Origin: Lachnoclostridium phytofermentans ISDg
GTDB lineage: Bacteria > Bacillota > Clostridia > Lachnospirales > Lachnospiraceae
Direction: 5' to 3'
Length of the DNA: 64,000 nucleotides
Assembly (NCBI RefSeq): GCF_000018685.1
Contig: NC_010001.1
Coordinates: forward strand, 3,416,001 to 3,480,000
Part shown: one piece after another, positions 24,216 to 32,202 of the stretch
Layout of the letters: every line of letters starts with the position of its first letter
How positions within the stretch are numbered: the stretch's first letter is position 1
Position numbers and translations under genes: made by a program
The notes under the pieces: model-generated
Databases searched by the model: none
What the model was told of the DNA's origin: nothing
What the model saw: only the letters and a program-made list of their open reading frames with translations

Positions 24216-24300
24216 TAAAAATGATCGGTATATTGTTTTCTTGTATATCAATTCGTACTATTGTGAATAAGATATAGTAAAACGAAAACTGTGAGTTCTT

Positions 24301-24876
24301 ATGGCAATAAAAATATTTATCGATCAAGGCCACAATCCGGGTGGTATTAACGGTGGGGCTACCGGTTTTGGTATCAACGAACAAGACGTAACCTTTAATG
24401 TAGGTATCTATTTAAGAGACCTATTAAATAATGATCCTAGATTTGAAGCCCGTACTTCACGCCAAACTATTACTGAAGTTCTTGGAACTAGTAGTGCTAC
24501 TAGCTTAAGAACAAGAGTTGAAATGGCAAACTCTTGGCCAGCAAATTATTTTATCAGTATCCATTGCAATGCAAATGTTAATCCAGCAATTAACGGCTCT
24601 GAGGTTTATGTTTATGCTCTTTACACGGAAGCAGCAAATTTGGCAGAATCCGTATTGGAATTTATGGTAGATACCGTAGGTACGAGATATAATGGAGTTA
24701 GAGAAAATCCATCCTTATATGTCCTACGTCGTACTCAAATGCCATCTATTCTTATTGAGTTAGCATATATCACAAATTATGAAGATAATTTACTTTTACA
24801 AAATGAGCAGTATACCTTCGCTTATGGTATTTATCTTGGTATCTTAAATTACTTTGGATTCCAACCACTGGAATAA
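24301..24876 (+). CDS. N-acetylmuramoyl-L-alanine amidase (Amidase_3 family)
   Basis: 191 residues. It cleaves the amide bond between muramic acid and the stem peptide of peptidoglycan. Zinc ligands are visible at H11 (DQGHNPGG), E27 (INEQDV) and H88 (ISIHCNA); catalytic Glu153 lies in ILIELAYITN. No signal peptide, membrane anchor or wall-binding domain is present, unlike secreted amidases. It could act on forespore cortex from within, as CwlD does, or after lysis. Its position 85 bases after the Csp-like gene supports a cortex or germination role. The ribosome binding site is weak (GTGAG). Confidence 0.82.
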   Translation: MAIKIFIDQGHNPGGINGGATGFGINEQDVTFNVGIYLRDLLNNDPRFEARTSRQTITEVLGTSSATSLRTRVEMANSWPANYFISIHCNANVNPAINGSEVYVYALYTEAANLAESVLEFMVDTVGTRYNGVRENPSLYVLRRTQMPSILIELAYITNYEDNLLLQNEQYTFAYGIYLGILNYFGFQPLE

Positions 24877-24914
24877 GTTCTAACATTGTGTTACATGCAA
24901 ACAAACGTCTTCCT

Positions 24915-24963
24915 AAAAAACCGAAGTGAGGTAAATACTCATCACTTCGGTTTCTTTCTTTTT
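24915..24963. terminator. Bidirectional terminator between amidase and pilus remnants
   Basis: AAACCGAAGTGA (24918-24929) pairs with TCACTTCGGTTT (24942-24953). T-rich on the plus side (CTTTCTTTTT) and A6 before it, so it can stop both convergent transcripts. Confidence 0.85.
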
Positions 24964-25093
24964 AATCTAAATCAAACAATGCTCTTCTAAGGAAGTAAAC
25001 ATCTTTGGTATTTTCTAACGTATATTTTGATTTTGAGCCATATGTTAAAGTCAAATCCCGAGCATCAATTAGTTCCACCCCGCGGTATACCAT
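24962..25093 (-). pseudogene. Short fragment after the prepilin peptidase, unrecognised
   Basis: A 43-codon frame starting MVYRGVELIDARDLTL and ending RRALFDLD overlaps the last 25 bases of the prepilin peptidase gene in another frame. It has no ribosome binding site. The sequence reads as natural protein, so it is probably the tail of a former pilus-locus gene. Confidence 0.4.
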
Positions 25094-25809
25094 TCCAGTA
25101 TCTTTGTACCAAACCAAACGGCGGTAATGATACCAGCTGATAAATACGGCCCCATAGCAAGAACATTTTCCGCTTTCCTTACTTTCATACGTATGATATG
25201 AATCACTGAACCATACAGACATCCAAAAAATAATGCTACAATGGTAAGCTTCCATCCAAGGATTAGGCCTACTGCAGCCATCAGTTTGATGTCACCTCCC
25301 CCTATTCCTCTTCCTCTAGTAATTAAAAAAAGGAACAAAAGAAAACCACTTACCAGCGCAAAATCAAGTAAGATGGAAATAGAAATTTCATCCACTATCT
25401 CTCGAATTAATCCTATTATAAATAAATAAACATTGATCCCAAACGGTATCTCAAATGTCCGCCAATCAATCACACTAAGAATAAAGAGCCCTGAAATCAT
25501 CAAGCAATACAATATGCTTTTTACAGGGTCACCTACCAACAGGAATGTCACCACCCACAGGCTTCCATTTAGAATTTCCACAAAAGGATATTGTAACGAT
25601 ACTTTTTCCCTACAATATCTGCACCTACCACCTAAGAAGACGTAGGAAAACACCGGTACTAAATCTCTTACATGAAGTATAGCACCACACTTCATGCAAT
25701 GAGACCTCGTTATTACGATGTTTTCTTGCCTTGGAATACGGTAGATGCAGACATTTTGGAAGCTACCGATGACAATACCGTAGACGAAGATTAGTATGTA
25801 TATTATCAT
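25069..25809 (-). CDS. Type 4 prepilin peptidase (A24 aspartic protease)
   Basis: The 246-residue product (from the ATG at 25809) cleaves and N-methylates leader peptides of type IV pilins. It shows IVIGSFQNVCIYRIP, the four-cysteine zinc site (CMKC and CRYC), the catalytic aspartates in SVIDWRT and GGGDIK, and several membrane helices. The start at 25809 gives the usual N-terminus. AGGAGG lies 15 bases before it, longer than normal, and an upstream ATG at 25842 has no ribosome binding site. No complete pilin, PilB or PilC gene is present nearby, only fragments on both sides, so this is a survivor of a broken pilus or competence operon, perhaps serving pilins elsewhere. Confidence 0.88.
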   Translation of the reverse strand: MIIYILIFVYGIVIGSFQNVCIYRIPRQENIVITRSHCMKCGAILHVRDLVPVFSYVFLGGRCRYCREKVSLQYPFVEILNGSLWVVTFLLVGDPVKSILYCLMISGLFILSVIDWRTFEIPFGINVYLFIIGLIREIVDEISISILLDFALVSGFLLFLFLITRGRGIGGGDIKLMAAVGLILGWKLTIVALFFGCLYGSVIHIIRMKVRKAENVLAMGPYLSAGIITAVWFGTKILEWYTAGWN

Positions 25810-25813
25810 AAAT

Positions 25814-25924
25814 TTATTTTCCAACCTCCTGTAGAGCTCCATCCATTGCTATAATATCCAGAGGATTCTCCATGGCAACTAATAGCTTCGTGCCACTGCC
25901 CTCTGCGAATACAAAGGGCAGCAT
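25814..25924 (-). pseudogene. Fragment of a PilB/GspE-type ATPase N-terminal domain
   Basis: The 36 codons MLPFVFAEGSGTKLLVAMEN then PLDIIAMDGA match the MshEN/GspE N-terminal motif (LPL...L.VAM.DPLD...D). Everything after it, including the ATPase domain, is missing, and the frame ends in TAA just before the prepilin peptidase. Its front reaches the end of pflA. Confidence 0.65.
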
Positions 25925-25935
25925 TACATACTTTT

Positions 25936-26688
25936 TTAAAAGGTAGATTTCCGCTTATTGATTACTTCCTTCCGTGCCTTAAGAATAATATTTCTAATAT
26001 TAACCGCATCATCAACATCCATATCCGGTATTCCCTCTAATGGATATTTCATGTTCATTGCTTCATATTTACTTTTTCCCATAGAATGATAAGGAAGTAC
26101 ATCTAAAGCTTTTAAGGATGTCAATTCTGCTAAAAACTCTCCAAGTTGTACCAATTCTTTAGAATCATCAGTTATTCCAGGTACTGCAACAAATCGTATC
26201 CAGAGTGTAACCTTCTGATTGGACAGAAATCTTGCAAATTCTAAGATGTTTGCATTATCATGTCCAGTTAATTCTTTATGCTTTATTGCATTCATCTGCT
26301 TTATATCTAACATAACTAAGTCTGTTACCTTTAACAAAGGTAAGTATTTTTCTTTATCAGCTGGTCGAAATGTTATCCCTGACGTATCAATGCAGGTATG
26401 AATCCCTTTTTTCTTCGCTTCTTCAAATAATTCTGTAACAAATTCAAGCTGGAGTAAAGGCTCTCCACCTGTTACTGTAATTCCTCCGCCTTTTAAAAAT
26501 TCCTTATAGGAATCATATTCTTTTAGAATATCTTCAACCGAGCGAAGCGTTCCTCCATTTAACTCCCAAGTATCTGGGTTATGGCAGTACTGGCATCTCA
26601 TAGGACATCCTTGTAAAAATACGACAAAGCGGATACCAGGTCCATCTACTGTTCCAAATGATTCTGTTGAATGAACTTTTCCTAACAT
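25936..26688 (-). CDS. pflA: Pyruvate formate-lyase activating enzyme
   Basis: 250 residues, the normal length. It is a radical SAM protein that installs the glycyl radical on pyruvate formate-lyase. Visible are GTVDGPGIRFVVFLQGCPMR, the cluster motif C-x3-C-x2-C in CPMRCQYCHNPDTW, and TVTGGEPLLQ for SAM binding. Ribosome binding site CGGAGGAAC. It lies downstream of the split lyase genes on the same strand, separated by 386 bases with its own promoter (26750-26778). Confidence 0.95.
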   Translation of the reverse strand: MLGKVHSTESFGTVDGPGIRFVVFLQGCPMRCQYCHNPDTWELNGGTLRSVEDILKEYDSYKEFLKGGGITVTGGEPLLQLEFVTELFEEAKKKGIHTCIDTSGITFRPADKEKYLPLLKVTDLVMLDIKQMNAIKHKELTGHDNANILEFARFLSNQKVTLWIRFVAVPGITDDSKELVQLGEFLAELTSLKALDVLPYHSMGKSKYEAMNMKYPLEGIPDMDVDDAVNIRNIILKARKEVINKRKSTF

Positions 26689-26749
26689 AGTTCCTCCGTT
26701 CTCCCTTCATTGGTACAAAAAAGTCAACTAGTACAATAGGACTAGGTAC

Positions 26750-26778
26750 AATATACCAATATATGGAATTATAGTCAA
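26750..26778 (-). promoter_or_regulatory. Promoter of pflA
   Basis: On the minus strand TTGACT (26778-26773), 17 bases, TATATT (26755-26750), 62 bases before the start codon. It lets the activase be made separately from the lyase. The remaining gap up to 27074 shows nothing else clear. Confidence 0.65.
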
Positions 26779-27074
26779 TGACTAATTCTTCTATTCATTG
26801 CTGATTTATGAGTTTAAATTTGATAATTATCGTATAATTAGTTCTAATGGTTGCAATACCTTTAATAGAAAATAATTGCAATAATTTCATCAATTGGAAA
26901 TCATAATAAATTGTAAAAAGGAGCCTACTACCTCCATACATTATTGAGCCAGCAAACTGTCTCACTTGTCATGAATTAAACGGTAGTAAACTCCTATCGA
27001 CAAAACTACATATTTTTATTTTTCATAAAAGTGATGTAAGTTCACTTCTACTTATAACTATAAAAATAAGTTTC

Positions 27075-27311
27075 TTATATGGACTGATGGAATGTTCTTG
27101 AAATAACATCATCCTGTTGCTCTTTTGTAAGTTTAGTAAAGTTTACAGCATAACCAGAAACACGAACTGTAAGCTGTGGATAATTTTCTGGATGAGCTTG
27201 AGCATCTAATAAAGTTTCTTTTGTGAACACGTTAACATTTAAGTGATGTCCACCTTTTTCTACATAACCATCTAATAAAGACACTAAATTTTCTACTTGT
27301 TGATTCGACAT
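27075..27311 (-). CDS. Stand-alone glycyl-radical domain of pyruvate formate-lyase
   Basis: 78 residues from the ATG at 27311. An upstream ATG at 27362 has no ribosome binding site and adds a basic, unrelated head. The protein equals the last 75 residues of an ordinary pyruvate formate-lyase: ENLVSLLDGYVEKGGHHLNVNV (split here as two short motifs, ENLVSLLDGY and GGHHLNVNV), LLDAQAHPENYPQLT, then RVSGYAVNF with radical Gly53, and a tail ISRTFHQSI. The neighbouring lyase gene ends exactly before this domain, so this subunit should carry the essential radical. GrcA (YfiD) of E. coli is a comparable spare part, but there the lyase itself is complete. Confidence 0.88.
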   Translation of the reverse strand: MSNQQVENLVSLLDGYVEKGGHHLNVNVFTKETLLDAQAHPENYPQLTVRVSGYAVNFTKLTKEQQDDVISRTFHQSI

Positions 27312-27421
27312 AATAAACACCATACCTTTCCGAAACCTGCTAACTTTTTGCCGCAGATACATTAAAATTAGAAATATCTATGATAAATTCCAAAAGGAAT
27401 TAATTATTAAGATTTTTCTTA

Positions 27422-27625
27422 TTAGTCATCAATCCCTTGATGCAATGTCGGAACCTGACACGCAACGTTTCCACCTTGGCAATCTGCACTGATGGACGTT
27501 TTATCTATCCGGTCCGCTGCCATAAATTCAGAATCTTCTACCGTAATATTCATATGCCCACCGCCGCCTTCGACAAATTGGTCAAGCATAGCAACTAGTT
27601 CATTAATTCTTTCTTGCTCTGTCAT
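27422..27625 (-). CDS. 67-residue partial copy of the glycyl-radical domain, radical motif absent
   Basis: The first 30 residues (INELVAMLDQFVEGGGGHMN and ITV) align with ENLVSLLDGYVEKGGHHLN and VNV of the neighbouring glycyl-radical protein. After that the sequence diverges: no RVSGYAV motif, but two cysteines (C49, C56) and a Gln/Asp-rich end. It has its own ribosome binding site, GAAAGGAAGGG, 17 bases after the lyase stop codon, so it is probably translated with it. It may be a degenerate remnant of the lyase's original C-terminus, or a structural piece that fills the gap at the split. I found no other family match. Confidence 0.7.
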   Translation of the reverse strand: MTEQERINELVAMLDQFVEGGGGHMNITVEDSEFMAADRIDKTSISADCQGGNVACQVPTLHQGIDD

Positions 27626-27642
27626 GTCGGACCCTTCCTTTC

Positions 27643-29703
27643 TTAGTTCTCAGACATATCGTCTAAATCTAAGTCTCCAGCAAATAACACATCATTCTTA
27701 CCTAATGCTCCTGGTACAATAGAGAACGTATTAGAAATACCATCCTGCGCATCACGGAATGGAAGCTTTGCTACCGATGCTAGGGACGCTGCTGCACCAT
27801 GAGTATCACGACGATGCATTGGGTTAGCACCTGGTGCTAATGGTTCACCCTTCTTACGTCCGTCTGGAGTATTACCTGTCTTCTTTCCATAAACTACATT
27901 AGAAGTTATCGTTAAGATTGACATCGTTGGGTATCCATCACGATAAGTATGATGCTTGCGAATCATGTTCATAAAGTCATGCACTAACTGTACAGCGATA
28001 TCGTCTACACGATCATCATTGTTGCCGTACTTTGGATAATCACCTTCAATTTCGTAATCGGTTACAACGCCATTCTCATCACGAATTACTTTTACCTTAG
28101 CATACTTAATTGCACTTAAAGAGTCCGCTACAACAGAAAGACCCGCAATACCAGTTGCAAAGTAACGTTTTACTTCACGATCATGAAGTGCCATTTGAAT
28201 TCTTTCATAGCTATATTTATCATGCATGTAGTGGATTACATTTAAAGTATTCACATAAAGTTCTGCTAGCCACTCCATCATATCTTTGTATTTCGACATT
28301 ACGTCCTCATAATTAAGGTATTCACCCTCAACTGGACGGTACTTTGGACCAACCTGAATTTTAAGAACTTCATCTACACCACCATTGATTGCGTAAAGAA
28401 GACACTTAGCAAGATTTGCACGTGCTCCAAAGAACTGCATCTCTTTACCAATTTTCATAGAGGATACACAACAAGCAATTGCATAATCATCACCATGAGT
28501 TGGACGCATGATATCATCATTTTCGTATTGAATAGAGGATGACTTAATTGACATCTTAGCACAGTACTCTTTAAATAATCTTGGTAATCTAGTTGACCAT
28601 AGAACTGTCATGTTTGGTTCTGGAGCAGTTCCAAGGTTGTCTAACGTATGAAGGTAACGGAAGGATGTCTTTGTTACCATATGGCGTCCATCTGTACCAA
28701 TCCCAGCGATACTTTCTGTTACCCAAGTAGGGTCACCGGAGAATAAGGCATTGTATTCTGGAGTTCTTGCAAACTTCACTAGACGAAGTTTCATAATAAA
28801 ATGATCGATATACTCTTGTGCTTCTTTTTCTGTGATAACACCATTATCTAAATCTCTCTGGATATAAATATCAAGGAATGTAGAAGTACGGCCTAAGCTC
28901 ATTGCAGCACCGTTTTGCTCTTTTACCGCTGCAAGATATCCAAAGTAAAGCCACTGAATTGCTTCCTTTGCATTTATTGCTGGCTTCGTAATATCGTAAC
29001 CATAGATTTCACCAAGCTTCGCTAATTCTTTTAATGCACGAATTTGTTCTGCTAATTCTTCTCTTAAGCGAATATTATCACTAGTCATTCTCTTTAAGGA
29101 AGTTGTAAGTTGTTCTTTCTTGTCTTCAATAAGTAAATCAGTACCGTAAAGTGCCACTCGACGGTAATCGCCAATAATTCTACCTCTACCATAAGCATCA
29201 GGCAAACCAGTAATGATTGCTGATTTTCTAGCGAGCTTCATTTCGTCAGTGTATGCATCAAATACACCTTGATTATGTGTCTTGCGGTAGTCTGTAAAAA
29301 TACGTGCTACCTCTTCGTCTACCTCATATCCATATTCATGGCAAGCACTCTGTGCCATACGAATACCACCAAAGACCTGTAGTGATCTCTTAAATGGCTT
29401 ATCGGTCTGAAAACCAACAATTGTTTCAATATCTTTATCTAAATAACCAGGACCGTGAGAAACAATAGTAGATACTATCTTGGTGTCCATATCAAGGACT
29501 CCACCTTTCTCACTTTCCTGCTTTGAAAGCTCCATAACCTGGGCCCATAGTTTATTGGTGGCTTCGGTTGGACCTGCTAAAAAGGATTCATCACCATCAT
29601 ACATTGTGTAATTGTTCTGTATGAAGTCTCGAACATTTACTGAAGTGATCCATCTACCTTGTTTAAAACCTTCCCATTCCTGTTTCATAACTGAAGTCAT
29701 CAT
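27643..29703 (-). CDS. pflB: Pyruvate formate-lyase catalytic subunit lacking the glycyl-radical domain
   Basis: 686 residues; ordinary pyruvate formate-lyase has about 750. The enzyme converts pyruvate and CoA to acetyl-CoA and formate. It is colinear with the family from FKQGRWITSVNVRDFIQNNY to NTFSIVPGALGKND and has the catalytic cysteine pair C411-C412 (DDYAIACCVSSMK). It stops in an Asp-rich tail (LDLDDMSEN) exactly where the glycyl-radical domain should begin. That domain is encoded separately at 27075-27311. Ribosome binding site AAGGAGG. Promoter at 29856-29884 and a Rex-like site in the leader. Confidence 0.93.
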   Translation of the reverse strand: MMTSVMKQEWEGFKQGRWITSVNVRDFIQNNYTMYDGDESFLAGPTEATNKLWAQVMELSKQESEKGGVLDMDTKIVSTIVSHGPGYLDKDIETIVGFQTDKPFKRSLQVFGGIRMAQSACHEYGYEVDEEVARIFTDYRKTHNQGVFDAYTDEMKLARKSAIITGLPDAYGRGRIIGDYRRVALYGTDLLIEDKKEQLTTSLKRMTSDNIRLREELAEQIRALKELAKLGEIYGYDITKPAINAKEAIQWLYFGYLAAVKEQNGAAMSLGRTSTFLDIYIQRDLDNGVITEKEAQEYIDHFIMKLRLVKFARTPEYNALFSGDPTWVTESIAGIGTDGRHMVTKTSFRYLHTLDNLGTAPEPNMTVLWSTRLPRLFKEYCAKMSIKSSSIQYENDDIMRPTHGDDYAIACCVSSMKIGKEMQFFGARANLAKCLLYAINGGVDEVLKIQVGPKYRPVEGEYLNYEDVMSKYKDMMEWLAELYVNTLNVIHYMHDKYSYERIQMALHDREVKRYFATGIAGLSVVADSLSAIKYAKVKVIRDENGVVTDYEIEGDYPKYGNNDDRVDDIAVQLVHDFMNMIRKHHTYRDGYPTMSILTITSNVVYGKKTGNTPDGRKKGEPLAPGANPMHRRDTHGAAASLASVAKLPFRDAQDGISNTFSIVPGALGKNDVLFAGDLDLDDMSEN

Positions 29704-29799
29704 TATCCCTCCTTACGCTGTTACAGCTGTGTGGATAAACACGAGAGCAAGCAATATTTTACAAAAAGCTTGACCAGTAAACCACAACATATTGATTTG

Positions 29800-29817
29800 T
29801 TGTTAAATAATAGACAA
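29800..29817. promoter_or_regulatory. Candidate Rex operator in the pyruvate formate-lyase leader
   Basis: TTGTTAAATAATAGACAA matches the Rex consensus TTGTTAAnnnnTTAACAA at all but two informative positions. It sits about 40 bases downstream of the promoter -10. Rex represses fermentation genes when NADH is low, so binding here would tie the lyase to redox state. Confidence 0.45.
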
Positions 29818-29855
29818 TATATTGTAAAAAAATCTATTTTGTGTTCTTCGAAATC

Positions 29856-29884
29856 ATTATACACAAAATAGCAATGATTATCAA
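29856..29884 (-). promoter_or_regulatory. Promoter of the pyruvate formate-lyase operon
   Basis: On the minus strand TTGATA (29884-29879), 17 bases, TATAAT (29861-29856). The leader to the start codon is about 145 bases. Confidence 0.8.
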
Positions 29885-30128
29885 TATTGAAAAATATAGA
29901 AAATAGAATACTATTATTCTATCGGATTATACTAATATACCAAAAACAAATATTTATTCATGAAAAATGGCAACTCTTTTGGGTTGAGTACTGTATTTTC
30001 CTGTGCTATAATATTCATGTTTGAGTTTTATAGCCCCATATTGTTGTAATTTTAGAAATGTTTTCATTTAAGGAAAAAGATCAAATATCATGCTTTATCT
30101 TGTTCATAACAAAGAAAGAATAACTACG

Positions 30129-30220
30129 CTTGCTTTTCTTGTTTAAAACTTAAGAAAAATGACTAGCTTGCTTTTCTTATTCAAAACTTAAGAGAAAATA
30201 GCATAACTTGCTTCTTATGA
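30129..30220 (+). repeat. 38-bp tandem repeat upstream of the DUF1846 gene
   Basis: Two copies starting at 30129 and 30167 read CTTGCTTTTCTTGTTTAAAA then CTTAAGA; a third, partial copy starts near 30207. The motif CTTTTCTTGTT recurs in other gaps. The rest of 29885-30377 shows nothing else I can name. Confidence 0.7.
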
Positions 30221-30377
30221 AGACATTTAAAACAGAAAGTGCTTATCTTTCAGCCTTTCTGATGAATAACAAGAGGATAGCAATCAACATGCTATCTCTA
30301 TTCCATTAAAATTGGGATTTACTTCTCTTGCCAAAATAAAAAAGTATTAGGATAAATTAAAGAAGGGACGGTACCAC

Positions 30378-31856
30378 ATGAAAGTCGGATTTGACAATCA
30401 AAAGTATTTAAAGATGCAATCGGAGCATATTCGGGAAAGGATCAGTAAGTTTGATAACAAACTTTATTTGGAGTTTGGAGGTAAACTATTTGATGATTAT
30501 CACGCATCCCGCGTATTACCAGGTTTTGAACCAGACAGTAAACTAAAGATGCTTCTGGAACTAAAAGATCAAGCAGAGATTGTAATCGTAATTAGTGCCA
30601 TTGATATAGAGAAGAGTAAGGTTCGAGGAGACTTAGGAATTACTTACGATTCGGATGTACTCCGACTTATTGACGCTTTCCAGAGCAAGGGATTATATGT
30701 TGGCAGTGTAACTATCACTCAGTATTCTGGTCAAAGCAGTGCGGATCTTTTTAAATCAAAACTAGAAGCATTGGGAGTTAAAGTGTACCTTCACTATATT
30801 ATCCCCGGGTATCCAAACAATATTTCACTGATATTAAGTGAAGATGGTTATGGTAAAAATGAATTCATTCAAACAACAAGACCACTTGTAGTAATTACAG
30901 CTCCAGGTCCTGGAAGCGGTAAGATGGCTACTTGTCTTTCTCAACTCTATCATGAGCACAAACGCGGCGTACGTGCTGGTTACGCTAAATTCGAGACTTT
31001 CCCAATCTGGAACCTTTCCTTAAAACATCCAGTTAATGTTGCATATGAAGCAGCCACTGCTGATCTTAATGACGTTAATATGATTGATCCATGTCATCTA
31101 GAAGCGTATGGAGTAACTGCGGTTAATTATAATCGCGATGTTGAAATTTTTCCAGTTCTGAAAGCAATTTTCTTAAGGATTGATGAGCATTGTCCTTACA
31201 AATCCCCAACTGACATGGGTGTAAATATGGTTGGTAACTGCATCATTGATGATCAGGCATGTCGAGATGCTTCCAAACAAGAAATCCTTCGAAGATATTA
31301 CCAGACACTTTGCAATGTTATTAATGGTACCAGCGACGGTGATGAGGTATATAAGCTAGAACTTCTATTAAATCAGGTAAGTGTATCTGCAGAAGATCGT
31401 CCTGTAATTAAAGCTGCAAATGATTTAGCTGACCTTAATAAATCTCCAGCAGTTGCAATGCAGTTAGCAGACGAAAGCATAATTACCGGTAAAACAAGCG
31501 AATTACTAGGTGCTTCTGCTGCTGTGTTACTAAATGCTTTAAAAGCTCTTGCAGGAATTCCTCATGAAACTCATGTTATTTCACCACTTGCCATTGGACC
31601 GATCCAACAATTAAAAACCCAGTATCTCGGAAGTTCTAATCCAAGACTTCATACCGATGAAGTCCTAATAGCGCTTTCCATCAGTGCGAAAGAGGATGAG
31701 AACGCTAGAAAAGCGATGGAACAACTTCCTCATCTAAAAGGTTGTGAAGTTCATACAAGCGTTATTTTATCAGAAGTCGACCGAAAAGTATTTCATAAAT
31801 TAGGAGTACACTTAACTTCTGAACCAACCTACGAGAATAAGAAATTATTCCATTAA
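30378..31856 (+). CDS. DUF1846 family protein, unknown function
   Basis: 492 residues, the usual length of this conserved Firmicute family. It begins MKVGFDNQKYLKMQSEHI and contains ITAPGPGSGKMATCLSQL (about 175-192), a P-loop-like nucleotide-binding segment. Several conserved polar stretches follow, such as KFETFPIWNLSLKHPVNVAY and DMGVNMVGNCIIDD. No signal or membrane segment, so it is cytoplasmic. The family has structures but no agreed function that I know of. Ribosome binding site GAAGGGACGG. It diverges from the pyruvate formate-lyase operon and ends at a strong terminator; it is a single-gene unit. Confidence 0.85.
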   Translation: MKVGFDNQKYLKMQSEHIRERISKFDNKLYLEFGGKLFDDYHASRVLPGFEPDSKLKMLLELKDQAEIVIVISAIDIEKSKVRGDLGITYDSDVLRLIDAFQSKGLYVGSVTITQYSGQSSADLFKSKLEALGVKVYLHYIIPGYPNNISLILSEDGYGKNEFIQTTRPLVVITAPGPGSGKMATCLSQLYHEHKRGVRAGYAKFETFPIWNLSLKHPVNVAYEAATADLNDVNMIDPCHLEAYGVTAVNYNRDVEIFPVLKAIFLRIDEHCPYKSPTDMGVNMVGNCIIDDQACRDASKQEILRRYYQTLCNVINGTSDGDEVYKLELLLNQVSVSAEDRPVIKAANDLADLNKSPAVAMQLADESIITGKTSELLGASAAVLLNALKALAGIPHETHVISPLAIGPIQQLKTQYLGSSNPRLHTDEVLIALSISAKEDENARKAMEQLPHLKGCEVHTSVILSEVDRKVFHKLGVHLTSEPTYENKKLFH

Positions 31857-31886
31857 ACAAGAAAAACAAGATAAATACTAGTGAAA

Positions 31887-31942
31887 GCCCTGAAATTTAG
31901 ACGCCTAAATACGATGTTAAATTTCAGGGCATCTTTTATTTC
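31887..31942 (+). terminator. Terminator of the DUF1846 gene
   Basis: GCCCTGAAATTTA (31887-31899) pairs perfectly with TAAATTTCAGGGC (31918-31930), then ATCTTTTATTT. Confidence 0.88.
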
Positions 31943-32094
31943 ATATTCTTTTATTCTTTACATAAATTTTATTTACTTTTTACTCGATTCATGATGCAAT
32001 TTTTAATTTTAATGTTATAGTTTTTATAATTGCGAGAAAAACTAGGGCTATAATAAATTAATATCTTTTACTGTAAAAATGTAGCAGATTAAAT

Positions 32095-32148
32095 TTTACA
32101 CAGATTTTACAAATACATCTATTTTATTTTACATTCATCCTCTATTCT
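32095..32148 (+). promoter_or_regulatory. PhoP-box-like repeats before the Na/Pi cotransporter gene
   Basis: TTTACA occurs at 32095, 32106 and 32128, in an 11-base register (the 32117 position reads ATCTAT). This is the tandem hexamer arrangement of PhoP boxes. A possible -10, TATTCT (32143-32148), follows. It predicts induction under phosphate starvation by the response regulator encoded at 35469. Confidence 0.6.
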
Positions 32149-32202
32149 AAAAATAATTGGTCTCTGAAGACAAATGATAACTAAATAAAAAGGAGAATCC
32201 CT

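Noticed and set aside
24962..25255. 97-codon frame overlapping the end of the prepilin peptidase as a full gene
   Set aside because: Its first half is a shadow of the peptidase; only the last 43 codons, listed as a fragment, read as natural protein.
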